Shown: positions 16,224-24,429 of the stretch, in pieces
Layout: every line of letters begins with the position of its first letter
Numbering within the stretch: position 1 is the first letter of the stretch
Assembly (NCBI RefSeq): GCF_003480915.1
Contig: NZ_QUKD01000001.1
Location: 1 to 64,000 of the forward strand
From: Parabacteroides sp. TM07-1AC
GTDB lineage: Bacteria > Bacteroidota > Bacteroidia > Bacteroidales > Tannerellaceae
Length of the DNA stretch: 64,000 nt
Direction: 5' to 3'
Notes under the pieces: generated by a model
What the model was told of the DNA's origin: nothing
Database searches by the model: none
The model's input: the letters and a program-made list of their open reading frames with translations, nothing else
Translations under genes and position numbers: made by a program

Positions 16224-19200
16224 TTATTCTTCTTTCAATACATCAAAAATACCCAGTACGCTGCAAAGGAAACGGGCGGGAACGCTTTCGGGAGAGAGGA
16301 TTACGTTGTTCTTCGGCTCGTCGTCGGTCGTTTGGTCTTCTCCCATACGGTACAAAATAACGTCTCCGAGCGTTACGTCATCGTCATACTCCTGTCCCAT
16401 GTACATGTATTCGAAATTCAGCAGGGCTGCAATATTCAGAAACTTGTCCACGAGGTGATAACAGGTGTAGCTTCCTGCATCCCAGACTTCTCCGCGCACC
16501 ATGTTGTGCTTCCTGGCAATACCGCTTATCTTTCCTGACTTGACAATCAGACCGTTGTAACGCGTGATCTTGTTGCCATTCGTCTCTTTTTCTCCTAAAA
16601 CAATTATAGGAGCAGTTAGTTGCGGGATGGGCTGTACTATTTCATAATCATCCAGTTGTTCCTTCCAGCCGGCAAGAACATCTTCTTCCAGTTCAATGGG
16701 GTGAACGAGTGTGATAGCAGCCTTTTCGGGTAATGTATATTCTTCTTCATCCACCGTATTGAATGTGCCGTCTTCCATATAACGGAATGTACCGGTCAGT
16801 TTGTCCCCGTCGTACACACCCCATATCAACCCGGTAGCGAAGCGGTGCATGATCGGGTTTTCCACAAAGAGCGTGTTCCAGGAATCGACCGTCCAGCGGC
16901 GTCCGTTCATTAGTACTTTCTCCAGGCGGTTGGTTTGTGACTGTACGGTGGCTTTGATCTGTTTCTTTAATTCGGAAAATTCTTTTTTGGCAGCCGTTGC
17001 TTTTACTGCATCGTCGTTTGCTTCGGGAGCTGGCATGGACTTGATCGTCTTTTGTTTCTCGTTGTCGAAGATAGACAGCGAGAAGTCGGGCATCAGTGTA
17101 ACCGTGAAGTTTCGCGGACCGTAATCGAGTATCTTTTCTCCTTCTTTGTTGAAACCCAACATGGGGACTATCTTGTCGGAGAGTTCGTCTTCCGGTATTT
17201 CCAGTGCTTTGGCGGCAAACGTAAAGGCGGCTTTTGCTGCATTCTTTACTTGGTTGTTCGGGAACTTGACAGAGATACCGTCGATCATAACCAGTGCTAC
17301 GCTTCCTCCGTTCATGGCAATGGCATTGACAACGAAGGCAGCAATGGCACCGCGTGATGCTTCGGCCCAGTCTTTCAACTGTGTTTTCAAGCGAAGGATC
17401 TGTGTGTCGGAACCGTAGATGCAATACGGAACCATGATCATCTTCTTTTTGGCTTCCGCACCGTTCTCTTTCCAGAACAGATAAATATTTTCCATCATCT
17501 GTTGGAAGTCGGGGGCGTGCAATTGTTCTACCACTTTATCGCAGGCTTTGACCTTATAGGCTTCTTCCAGGCTCAGGTATTCGGAAAGGATATAACGAGT
17601 GACGATGGCCGGTGCTTTCTCCGCCATATCGGCAAAGCGGACATCGGTGAACATGTCTTCGGGTATCCAGGCGATGAACTTTTCATTGTCGTTGTCGAAG
17701 TTGTCGTTGCAGTATTCGACGACGCTTTCTTTCGTGAAGGTGAAGTCGGCACCGAACTTCCGTTCGTTATCCCAACGTTTGATGATGCGCTTTCCGGCAG
17801 CCAATGCGTCTCCTTTCAGTTTGGGCAGGCTTGATTCCAGCAATGGGCGGGTTGCTTCTTCGTGGCCGTTTATCAATTCTTCGGCTGTTTTGCGGAGTAT
17901 CTTCGATTTATTGGATAATAATCCGATGAGCGGTTTGATATCGGTCAGTTTGCAGGTGCCGTAGATCATGTCGAGCCAGTTTTGTGTCTCTTCGATCGAC
18001 AGTTCGCCGCTGTTTAATAGATCCAGTGCGGTTGACTGATTGTCGATGATATCTTCTTTTTCCAGAGTATCCTGCATCCGGTACGGGTTATAGGCATAGG
18101 CTTTGAAGACTTGGGCGTACGTAAAATTGCTTGCCGTGTTCAATAGAAGCTGCAGACTTTTACGGGATGGACGGTTCAGCCACTTTTTCCGTGTCTCAAG
18201 GAAAATATAAGCCGTAAGGATTGGATTGTTTACCGTGACACTTGTACGAATCTGGATCATTAATATATTGATAAATCGCTTGGCCAGTTCCGACTGTTCG
18301 TATAAAAGGGCCAAAGCTCCGATCATTAGGCCCGGAGCATTTCCTCCGTAGTTATATCCGAAGTTACTGCAAAGTTTTAATCGGTTTTCCCAGGCAGTCT
18401 GCGGAGTGGATTCATTCATGGCTGCCGAGATCAGGTTGTCGGCATTGCCTAAAGATTCTCCCAGAATATTCAGCATGCAACGGGCCTGCAGCTCCTTACT
18501 TGTAGCCAGTTCTTCCGTTCCCTCGCCATTCTCTAAAAGGATTGCCAATAGATAAAGGCTGTTTACCGCTTGCTGGACGGCAGTTGTTTCTGCCAACATC
18601 CGGTAGACAGTCATGAACAGTTCTTTGTTCTCTTTATACAATGTGTGAAACAGTGAGGGTTTGTCTATATCGTTATCTTCGGTCAGGACCAGATAGTAAT
18701 ATATGTCCAGCGGTGCCTCGATCGATTGCAGGAATGCGGGCATTTTATGCGGGTTGAGATGATAGAACAACGCGCGTGCCGAGATCTTATCTTTGAGGGA
18801 GTGGAGTAAACGCTCCTTTAATTCGGGGCTGAACTTATAGCTGAAATACAGGATATATGTAAAGCTCGGACCGGAATATTTGCCGGTTAAAGCTGTCAAC
18901 ACCGGCAGGTAACGGGCATATTTACCGGCATCCTGCTCCAATAACAGTATCATCAGATATAATGCCAGATACAGTTCGTGGTTGCTGTTTCGTTGTTCCT
19001 CCAGTTCTTTCAGCTTGTTGGAAAGAAGTTGGTCGGCAAAAGCCTCCGATTCTGCCGGGCAATATTTAAGCAATATCTCTGCTATTTCGTATAATTCCGG
19101 GCCTTGTGCTTTGTGACGGCTTACCGACTCTTTGATTAAGTTCTTGAAGTCGTGGCCGTAGCCGATACGCAGGCAGAGTTCCAACTCGTCTTTCAAGCCC

Positions 19201-19460
19201 CATTTATGGATAGGTCCGTCACGGCGTATCTTTGAGATGATAACTAGCATGCGGCGTGCCAGTTCTGCATTTTCTCCGTTCAACTCGTGTAGGAGCCAGC
19301 CGTCGTAACTGACATATATTTTGGGGCCCGAAATAATCACTTCGGGTACCTGATCGATCTTCTCTTCCAGATATTCATATACTTTAGGGGTAAAGGCGCA
19401 TTTGTAATATCCTTGCTCATAGATCCTGGACCATTGTTCGAGCATTTGTTCTTTTGTCAT
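16224..19460 (-). CDS. DUF4132 protein, long paralogue (YehI/MolR-like)
   Basis: A 1078-residue protein and first gene of the seven-gene operon. The N-terminal 600 residues are alpha-helical, probably HEAT/ARM-like repeats (leucine-rich helical pairs throughout). The C-terminal DUF4132 region spans about 760-1060, with DSWNTLFVENPIMHRFATGLIWGVY, RYMEDGTFNTVDEEEY and GWKEQLDDYEIVQPIPQL. There is no signal peptide or membrane segment, so it is cytoplasmic. It begins 7 bases before the second DUF4132 gene. A TACATTTG -7 box on the minus strand (19504-19497) lies 37 bases upstream. Size and position match E. coli YehI, which precedes the YehL ATPase. Confidence 0.88.
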   Translation of the reverse strand: MTKEQMLEQWSRIYEQGYYKCAFTPKVYEYLEEKIDQVPEVIISGPKIYVSYDGWLLHELNGENAELARRMLVIISKIRRDGPIHKWGLKDELELCLRIGYGHDFKNLIKESVSRHKAQGPELYEIAEILLKYCPAESEAFADQLLSNKLKELEEQRNSNHELYLALYLMILLLEQDAGKYARYLPVLTALTGKYSGPSFTYILYFSYKFSPELKERLLHSLKDKISARALFYHLNPHKMPAFLQSIEAPLDIYYYLVLTEDNDIDKPSLFHTLYKENKELFMTVYRMLAETTAVQQAVNSLYLLAILLENGEGTEELATSKELQARCMLNILGESLGNADNLISAAMNESTPQTAWENRLKLCSNFGYNYGGNAPGLMIGALALLYEQSELAKRFINILMIQIRTSVTVNNPILTAYIFLETRKKWLNRPSRKSLQLLLNTASNFTYAQVFKAYAYNPYRMQDTLEKEDIIDNQSTALDLLNSGELSIEETQNWLDMIYGTCKLTDIKPLIGLLSNKSKILRKTAEELINGHEEATRPLLESSLPKLKGDALAAGKRIIKRWDNERKFGADFTFTKESVVEYCNDNFDNDNEKFIAWIPEDMFTDVRFADMAEKAPAIVTRYILSEYLSLEEAYKVKACDKVVEQLHAPDFQQMMENIYLFWKENGAEAKKKMIMVPYCIYGSDTQILRLKTQLKDWAEASRGAIAAFVVNAIAMNGGSVALVMIDGISVKFPNNQVKNAAKAAFTFAAKALEIPEDELSDKIVPMLGFNKEGEKILDYGPRNFTVTLMPDFSLSIFDNEKQKTIKSMPAPEANDDAVKATAAKKEFSELKKQIKATVQSQTNRLEKVLMNGRRWTVDSWNTLFVENPIMHRFATGLIWGVYDGDKLTGTFRYMEDGTFNTVDEEEYTLPEKAAITLVHPIELEEDVLAGWKEQLDDYEIVQPIPQLTAPIIVLGEKETNGNKITRYNGLIVKSGKISGIARKHNMVRGEVWDAGSYTCYHLVDKFLNIAALLNFEYMYMGQEYDDDVTLGDVILYRMGEDQTTDDEPKNNVILSPESVPARFLCSVLGIFDVLKEE

Positions 19461-19496
19461 GGTATCTTTAAAGTTTGCTTTGATTTAATATAAAAG

Positions 19497-19526
19497 CAAA
19501 TGTATAAAAAATATTTTGTAATTTTG
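19497..19526. promoter_or_regulatory. Divergent -7 boxes between the yeh-like operon and the metal-uptake-like genes
   Basis: On the minus strand TACATTTG (19504 to 19497) faces the DUF4132 operon; on the plus strand TAATTTTG (19519-19526) faces the His-rich gene. Both are perfect TAnnTTTG matches and lie 14 bases apart, so the two transcripts start back to back. No -33 elements at normal spacing were found. The plus-strand box rules out a start codon at 19500 for the His-rich gene. Confidence 0.45.
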
Positions 19527-19559
19527 CACCTTCTAAACAATATGGGTGTGAGAGAAACA

Positions 19560-19901
19560 ATGAATAAATATCTGAAATGGTTGTTACCGGTGATTTTTAT
19601 CGCCTACTACAGCAGTATCACGTTGTTTATTCATGTCCATATCGAACATGGCACGACGATTGTCCATTCGCATCCCTTTGGAAAGCTGAAGGGCGGTGTC
19701 TGCCACCATCATGCTTCCTTATCTGAAATACAACTATTCCACATACTGACGACTCTCAGTGTGGAAGACGGAGCCGTACATGCCCTCTATCTGAATTTTA
19801 GCGCACAACAAATAGCTGAAATAGTTGAACAGCCGGTTTATCCGGACTATATGCTCCCCGACAAAGGGCTGCTTTCTCTTCGCGCTCCTCCCGTTTTCTG
19901 A
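19560..19901 (+). CDS. Small His-rich membrane-anchored protein upstream of a TonB receptor
   Basis: From the ATG at 19560 the protein has 113 residues (an ATG at 19542 is also possible). One hydrophobic segment near the N-terminus (LLPVIFIAYYSSITLFI) is followed by a periplasmic His-rich part: HVHIEHGTTIVHSHPFG and then CHHHAS. The clustered histidines plus a cysteine look like a metal-binding site. It ends about 230 bases before a TonB-dependent receptor on the same strand. Small anchored His-rich proteins next to TonB receptors suggest metal or metallo-complex uptake, but neither the metal nor the mechanism is shown by the sequence. I do not know a named family for it. Confidence 0.7.
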   Translation: MNKYLKWLLPVIFIAYYSSITLFIHVHIEHGTTIVHSHPFGKLKGGVCHHHASLSEIQLFHILTTLSVEDGAVHALYLNFSAQQIAEIVEQPVYPDYMLPDKGLLSLRAPPVF

Positions 19902-19970
19902 TAACAGATAGTAATACTTTAATTGATAAGGATAGGTGTTTCTAATGAAAACATACTCTCTTTTTAACTT

Positions 19971-20058
19971 TTTGACCTTGGTCGAAAATGTATTTGACCC
20001 AGGCCAAAAACATGTTTGACCAAGGTGAAAAATGTATTCGACCTGGGTCGAATATATA
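19971..20058. repeat. Four tandem 22-bp palindromic repeats upstream of the TonB receptor
   Basis: Units start at 19971, 19993, 20015 and 20037, each exactly 22 bp with no spacer. The shared core is TTTGACC-(2 nt)-GGTC-AAA with a TGTA-like tail. Each unit is a near-perfect dyad, for example TTTGACC-TT-GGTCGAAA in the first. The array ends 75 bases before the receptor start codon. Unit 4 is the most divergent (TTCGACC...GGTCGAA). The arrangement resembles a multi-copy operator; an alternative is a REP-like intergenic repeat. Confidence 0.85.
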
Positions 20059-20133
20059 AAATGTCAGGTACTTTGGCTTAAAAAGTATTGTGCCTTACAT
20101 TATAACATTACCTATTTATCAGAACAAATCGCA

Positions 20134-22434
20134 ATGAATAAGATTTTTACTCTTATACTATGCCTGTGCTGTGTCTTTACGACTGCATGGGCTGATGATG
20201 CTCCGTCGCTGAACCCGTCGGATGCCAATATCGTAGGACATATATTGGACAAGAAAACAGGGGAGCATCTTTCTTTTATTAATGTATTCCTGAAAGGAAC
20301 AACGATCGGTACGTCGACCGATGCAACCGGTCATTATTATCTGAAAAACCTGCCTGAAGGCAAGTTTACACTGGTGATGAAAACATTGGGTTTTAAAACT
20401 GTTGAGAAACCTGTTACTTTAAAGAAAGGAAAAACACTGGAAATAAATTTCGATGCGGAAGAAGACCTGGTGGCATTAGACGGGGTGGTCGTATCGGCAA
20501 ACCGTAATGAGACAACGCGCCGTCTGGCTCCTTCGCTTGTGAATGTGCTCGACTCGAAAACCTTTGAAACAACGCATGCCACTTCCCTGGCGGACGGACT
20601 GAACTTCCAGCCGGGTGTACGTGTGGAAAACAACTGTCAGAATTGCGGATTCCAGCAAGTTCGTATCAACGGACTAGAAGGTCCTTACACGCAGATACTG
20701 GTGGATAGCCGTCCGATATTCAGTGCGCTGACCGGTGTATACGGGCTGGAGCAGATTCCGGCGAATATGATCGAGCGGGTGGAGATCATGCGTGGGGGAG
20801 GTTCTGCCTTGTTCGGTTCTTCCGCTATTGCCGGTACAATCAATATCATTACAAAGGAACCTTTGAGAAATTCCGCACAGATATCCCATTCACTAACAAT
20901 GGTCGGCAGCGACCGTCCGGACAATAACACGACCATTAATGCTTCGCTGGTGACTGACGACCATAAGGCAGGTATCTATATGTTCGGGCAGAACCGTTAC
21001 CGCGGTGCTTACGATCATGATGGCGACGGCTTTACCGAATTAGGTAAACTGAATGCCCGTACGCTGGGCTTCCGATCTTATCTGAAGACGAGCATGTATT
21101 CGAAGCTGACTTTCGAATATCATAATATCAATGAATACCGTCGTGGCGGTAACTTATTGGACCTGCCTCCCCATGAAGCGGATATCGCCGAACAGACAGA
21201 GCATAATATCAATGGCGGCGGTTTGAAATTCGACCTCTTTTCGAAAGATTATAAACATCGTTTGAACGTGTACACTTCAGCCCAGCATACACAGAGAAGC
21301 AGTTATTACGGTGCCGAAAAGAATCCGAATGCATACGGAAGTACGACCGATATGACCTTTGTGGGTGGTGCGCAGTATTCATACGAATGGGACAAATGCC
21401 TGTTCATGCCGGCTGAATTTACCGGCGGTGCTGAATATAACTATGATGATTTGCAGGATAAGATGCTGGGTTATCATCGTACGATCGAGCAGACTGTACA
21501 TATCGGAAGTGTGTTCCTGCAAAACGAATGGAAGAATGAGAAATGGAGCTTTCTTGTCGGAGCCCGTATGGATAAACATAACCTGATCGATCATGCCATA
21601 TTCAGCCCGCGTGCCAATGTGCGTTTCAATCCGATCAGCGATGTGAATCTGCGTATGTCGTATTCAAGCGGTTTCCGTGCGCCGCAGGCATTCGATGAGG
21701 ATTTGCATATCACGGCTGTAGGTGGTGATGTGGCTATCATACAGATATCTCCGGACCTGAAAGAGGAAAATTCGCAGAGTGTAAGTCTTTCTGCTGATTT
21801 CTATCGCCGTTTCGGTCCGGTTCAGACCAATTTTCTGATAGAAGGTTTCTATACGGATTTACGAAATGTATTCATTTTGGAAGAGATTGGCCGTGATGAT
21901 GATAACAACCTGCTGATGGAACGGCGCAACGGGAAAGGTGCCCGTGTAATGGGTATTAACCTGGAAGCAAAGGCGGTATATTCATGGATGCAGATACAGG
22001 CGGGTGCAACAATTCAGCGTAGCCGTTACAAAGAGCCGGAAAGCTGGAGCGAGAATAAAAACCTGGTACCTCAGAAGAAGATGTTCCGTTCGCCGGATGT
22101 GTATGGTTATTTTACCTCTTCATTTACTCCGGTAAAACGCTTTACCGCTTCGTTGACCGGAACGTATACCGGAAGTATGCTGGTGCAGCACCTGGCAGGC
22201 TATATTCCGGAAGACAGGGAGGAGACGACGAAGGATTTCTTTGATCTGAATGTGAAAGTGGCCTACGATTTCCCTCTCTACAAGTCTGTTACTTTGCAGG
22301 TGAATGCGGGTGTTCAGAATATCTTTAACTCTTATCAGGATGACTTTGACAAGGGGCCCCAGCGTGATGCCGGATATATCTATGGTCCCGGTATTCCGCG
22401 CAGTTATTTTATCGGATGTAAGATCAGTTATTGA
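20134..22434 (+). CDS. TonB-dependent outer-membrane receptor
   Basis: From MNKIFTLILC (ATG at 20134) the protein has 766 residues; the longer frame to 20032 runs through the repeat array and has no signal peptide, so I reject it. Order of parts: signal peptide (1-20), carboxypeptidase-regulatory-like domain (about 32-115), plug (about 120-250) and C-terminal beta-barrel ending in YFIGCKISY, with the terminal aromatic residue expected of outer-membrane proteins. The plug has a Cys-x-x-Cys pair (NNCQNCGFQQVRINGL), often seen in receptors for metals, heme or cobalamin. The barrel imports its ligand using TonB energy. With a His-rich partner and no SusD gene nearby, metal or metal-complex uptake is more likely than glycan uptake (inference). 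Confidence 0.9.
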   Translation: MNKIFTLILCLCCVFTTAWADDAPSLNPSDANIVGHILDKKTGEHLSFINVFLKGTTIGTSTDATGHYYLKNLPEGKFTLVMKTLGFKTVEKPVTLKKGKTLEINFDAEEDLVALDGVVVSANRNETTRRLAPSLVNVLDSKTFETTHATSLADGLNFQPGVRVENNCQNCGFQQVRINGLEGPYTQILVDSRPIFSALTGVYGLEQIPANMIERVEIMRGGGSALFGSSAIAGTINIITKEPLRNSAQISHSLTMVGSDRPDNNTTINASLVTDDHKAGIYMFGQNRYRGAYDHDGDGFTELGKLNARTLGFRSYLKTSMYSKLTFEYHNINEYRRGGNLLDLPPHEADIAEQTEHNINGGGLKFDLFSKDYKHRLNVYTSAQHTQRSSYYGAEKNPNAYGSTTDMTFVGGAQYSYEWDKCLFMPAEFTGGAEYNYDDLQDKMLGYHRTIEQTVHIGSVFLQNEWKNEKWSFLVGARMDKHNLIDHAIFSPRANVRFNPISDVNLRMSYSSGFRAPQAFDEDLHITAVGGDVAIIQISPDLKEENSQSVSLSADFYRRFGPVQTNFLIEGFYTDLRNVFILEEIGRDDDNNLLMERRNGKGARVMGINLEAKAVYSWMQIQAGATIQRSRYKEPESWSENKNLVPQKKMFRSPDVYGYFTSSFTPVKRFTASLTGTYTGSMLVQHLAGYIPEDREETTKDFFDLNVKVAYDFPLYKSVTLQVNAGVQNIFNSYQDDFDKGPQRDAGYIYGPGIPRSYFIGCKISY

Positions 22435-22457
22435 CAGGCTGATATAAAATATTCGGG

Positions 22458-22494
22458 AAAGCCCGGTAGAAGTTCCTTGCTTTTACCGGGCTTT
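22458..22494 (+). terminator. Terminator after the TonB receptor
   Basis: AAAGCCCGGTA (22458-22468) pairs with TACCGGGCTTT (22484-22494). The loop is about 15 bases. The T tract is short, but position and stem strength fit a terminator. Confidence 0.6.
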
Positions 22495-22533
22495 ATGTTT
22501 ACTTTAGCGGCAATTTAATAAATCTGATATAAC

Positions 22534-22965
22534 ATGAATTTAAGTGATCCCAAGGATTGTCTGTATTGCACGAACAATCAGACATTACACGATCTGATGA
22601 TCGAAATAGCTCCTTTATCCGTATCCAGACTGTTTCTTTTCAAGGAACAAACTTACTATGGACGTTGCCTGGTTTCTTACAAGGACCATGTACATGATCT
22701 GAATATGTTAAGCGATGAGGACAGGAATGCGTTTATGGCGGATGTGGTAAAGGTAACACGTGCCATGCAGAAGGTTTTCAATCCACAAAAAATAAATTAC
22801 GGTGCTTATTCCGATAAACTTTCTCATCTTCATTTCCACCTGGCTCCTAAATATGAGGATGGTCCCGACTTCGGAGGAACGTTCATAATGAACCCTCAAA
22901 AGGTCTATTTGTCGGATCAGGAATATGAAGGAATGATTGCGAAGTTAAAGGATGCGTTGGTATAA
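22534..22965 (+). CDS. HIT-family nucleotide hydrolase
   Basis: A 143-residue protein with the histidine-triad signature HLHFHLAPK near residues 92-100, the active site of HIT proteins that cleave nucleoside phosphoramidates or dinucleoside polyphosphates. A CLYC pair near the N-terminus (residues 9-12) is common in zinc-binding Fhit/HinT-like members. It is cytoplasmic and stands alone between two terminators. A housekeeping role in nucleotide metabolism is expected from the family; the exact substrate is unknown. Confidence 0.92.
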   Translation: MNLSDPKDCLYCTNNQTLHDLMIEIAPLSVSRLFLFKEQTYYGRCLVSYKDHVHDLNMLSDEDRNAFMADVVKVTRAMQKVFNPQKINYGAYSDKLSHLHFHLAPKYEDGPDFGGTFIMNPQKVYLSDQEYEGMIAKLKDALV

Positions 22966-22976
22966 AAATAAAAACA

Positions 22977-23003
22977 AAAGGAAAGCTGCCGGGCTTTCCT
23001 TTG
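22977..23003. terminator. Bidirectional terminator between the HIT gene and the toxin gene
   Basis: AAAGGAAAGC-tgccgg-GCTTTCCTTT, with A residues on one side and T on the other, serves both convergent genes. Confidence 0.65.
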
Positions 23004-23007
23004 TTGT

Positions 23008-23331
23008 TTATTTTAGTTGTTCAATAAAGCTTTTTGGATTCTGGCTGTTAGGCCAAATGCAAACAATGTAGATTGTCTTTTTTTCTACATAGTAAAGGAT
23101 TTTATGGTTTCTATGTTCGACAAAGGAACGATAATTTCTTTTACATGTTTCGGTTTCCGGTTCATAAGATCCCATATTGGGATTTAATGCCAGCAAGTCT
23201 ACGGTTTCTAAAATGCCATTAATGAATTTATCCGCAGCTCTAAGTCCCATTTCTTTTTTGTACCAGGCATAAATTGTTCGAGCTTGTTTTCTTGCTGTGC
23301 GTTTCCATGCAATAACTAAAGATTCCTCCAT
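23008..23331 (-). CDS. ParE/RelE-family toxin
   Basis: A 107-residue protein of the RelE/ParE toxin fold: an N-terminal helical part (WKRTARKQARTIYAWYKKEMG) and a C-terminal beta sheet with NYRSFVEHRNHKILYYVE and IYIVCIW. The region from Arg to IYIVCIWPNSQNPKSF matches the conserved end of ParE-like toxins, which poison DNA gyrase, while RelE members cut mRNA. It overlaps the antitoxin gene upstream by 16 bases, the usual antitoxin-first order. Whether it is active is unknown. Confidence 0.85.
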   Translation of the reverse strand: MEESLVIAWKRTARKQARTIYAWYKKEMGLRAADKFINGILETVDLLALNPNMGSYEPETETCKRNYRSFVEHRNHKILYYVEKKTIYIVCIWPNSQNPKSFIEQLK

Positions 23332-23618
23332 GAAGCGACAGCTTTTCGCATTTCATCTTGTGTGTAATAGACAGAATCTTCCTCTGCCAACCTAAGACTT
23401 TCCATCTTTTCTTCATGGGACAACGGGTGCATGGCACTTTCTATCTCTTCATCGGTAACGAAGTCTATCTCGTCAACAGTTACTCTACGGGATATTTTAT
23501 ATTTGTTAGATGCAATCCGTTTGATATACTTCTTTACTCTCTCGATACTTTCTGTGTCAAGGTTGATAATTTCGTTGAACAGTTCCAGGTGTTCACCCTG
23601 TAATTCCATTACTTTCAT
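23316..23618 (-). CDS. Antitoxin of the ParE-type pair
   Basis: From the ATG at 23618 the protein has 100 residues: MKVMELQGEHLELFNEIINLD, then a charged C-terminus. An AAAGGAG Shine-Dalgarno precedes this ATG, and a -7 box at 23656-23649 would place transcription start just upstream, so the longer frame from 23651 is rejected. No ribbon-helix-helix or HTH signature is obvious, but length, acidity, order and the overlap with the toxin gene fit a type II antitoxin that binds and neutralises the toxin and represses the promoter. Confidence 0.78.
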   Translation of the reverse strand: MKVMELQGEHLELFNEIINLDTESIERVKKYIKRIASNKYKISRRVTVDEIDFVTDEEIESAMHPLSHEEKMESLRLAEEDSVYYTQDEMRKAVASWRNL

Positions 23619-23648
23619 ATGTTTGCTCCTTTCGGTTTTGATGAAGTA

Positions 23649-23677
23649 CAAATGTATTTATTTTTTTGATAAGAACA
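23649..23677 (-). promoter_or_regulatory. Promoter of the toxin-antitoxin operon
   Basis: On the minus strand TTG (23677-23675), 18 bases, TACATTTG (23656-23649). Both elements are present, with a start expected near 23643. Confidence 0.6.
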
Positions 23678-23746
23678 ATGAAATAACTCTTTTCTTTCAG
23701 GGGGCAGTGGTCACATGGCAATTATACTTGGTGAAGCGAAACCTTA

Positions 23747-23770
23747 CGGAGCGGATCTTGATCCGCTCCG
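23747..23770. repeat. Perfect GC-rich inverted repeat between the antitoxin promoter and engB
   Basis: CGGAGCGGATC-TT-GATCCGCTCCG, 11-base arms without mismatches, no T tract on either side. It lies in a 120-bp non-coding stretch downstream of engB and upstream of the toxin-antitoxin promoter. It may act as an engB terminator without a U tail or as a REP-like element. Confidence 0.6.
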
Positions 23771-23822
23771 GTATAATAGTGGCGATATCCATGCGACCTG
23801 AACCATGTCGCTCCCGGATAAT

Positions 23823-24425
23823 CTAACCTTTCAAACTTTTATTTATTTCATCAATATAATTGAGAATTTCTTCTCGACCCTCTTTTTTCTCGGAAGAGGA
23901 TAGGAGGATAGGAGGTAGTTCTTCCCAGCTTTCCAGTAATTTATCCTGATAGGCCTTTAGGTTCTCCTTCAGACGTCCTTTGCTTATTTTGTCGATCTTG
24001 GTGAAGATGATTGAGAAAGGTACGCCATTTTCTCCCAGCCATTCCATAAACTCCAGGTCGATCTTTTGTGCTTCGTGACGGCAGTCGAGTAACACAAAGA
24101 GATTGGTTAGTTGTTCGCGTTCCAGTATATAATCTTCAATAATCCGCTGGATATTCTCCCGTCCTTCTTTGCCGCGCTGGGCAAAACCGTAACCGGGAAG
24201 GTCGACCAGAAACCAGTTGTTGTTGATTATAAAATGATTGATAAGCAAAGTCTTTCCCGGCTTCTGTGAAGTCATCGCCAAACCTTTCTTACCTGTCAGC
24301 ATATTGATAAGGGAGGATTTGCCAACATTGCTTCGCCCGATAAAGGCATACTCCGGAAAGTTACCTGCGGGGCATTTCTTTACGTCTGTGTTACTGATAA
24401 CAAATTCTGCACTTTTGATTTCCAT
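23823..24425 (-). CDS. engB: Ribosome biogenesis GTP-binding protein EngB (YihA/YsxC)
   Basis: A 200-residue TRAFAC GTPase. The G1 loop is [10 protein letters not shown] near residues 28-37, followed by switch I, G3 DLPGYG, G4 TKIDK near 140, and G5. Length and motif order match YihA/YsxC, an essential GTPase needed for assembly of the large ribosomal subunit. It follows the symporter gene by 4 bases and is probably co-transcribed with it, although the two functions are unrelated. Confidence 0.96.
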   Translation of the reverse strand: MEIKSAEFVISNTDVKKCPAGNFPEYAFIGRSNVGKSSLINMLTGKKGLAMTSQKPGKTLLINHFIINNNWFLVDLPGYGFAQRGKEGRENIQRIIEDYILEREQLTNLFVLLDCRHEAQKIDLEFMEWLGENGVPFSIIFTKIDKISKGRLKENLKAYQDKLLESWEELPPILLSSSEKKEGREEILNYIDEINKSLKG

Positions 24426-24429
24426 ATTC

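Noticed and set aside
19971..20058. CRISPR-like repeats
   Set aside because: The units are directly adjacent with no spacers and differ from one another, so this is a tandem operator-like array. No cas genes are present.
20032..20133. N-terminal extension of the TonB receptor
   Set aside because: It translates the 22-bp repeat array, has no signal peptide, and the methionine at 20134 begins a normal signal peptide.
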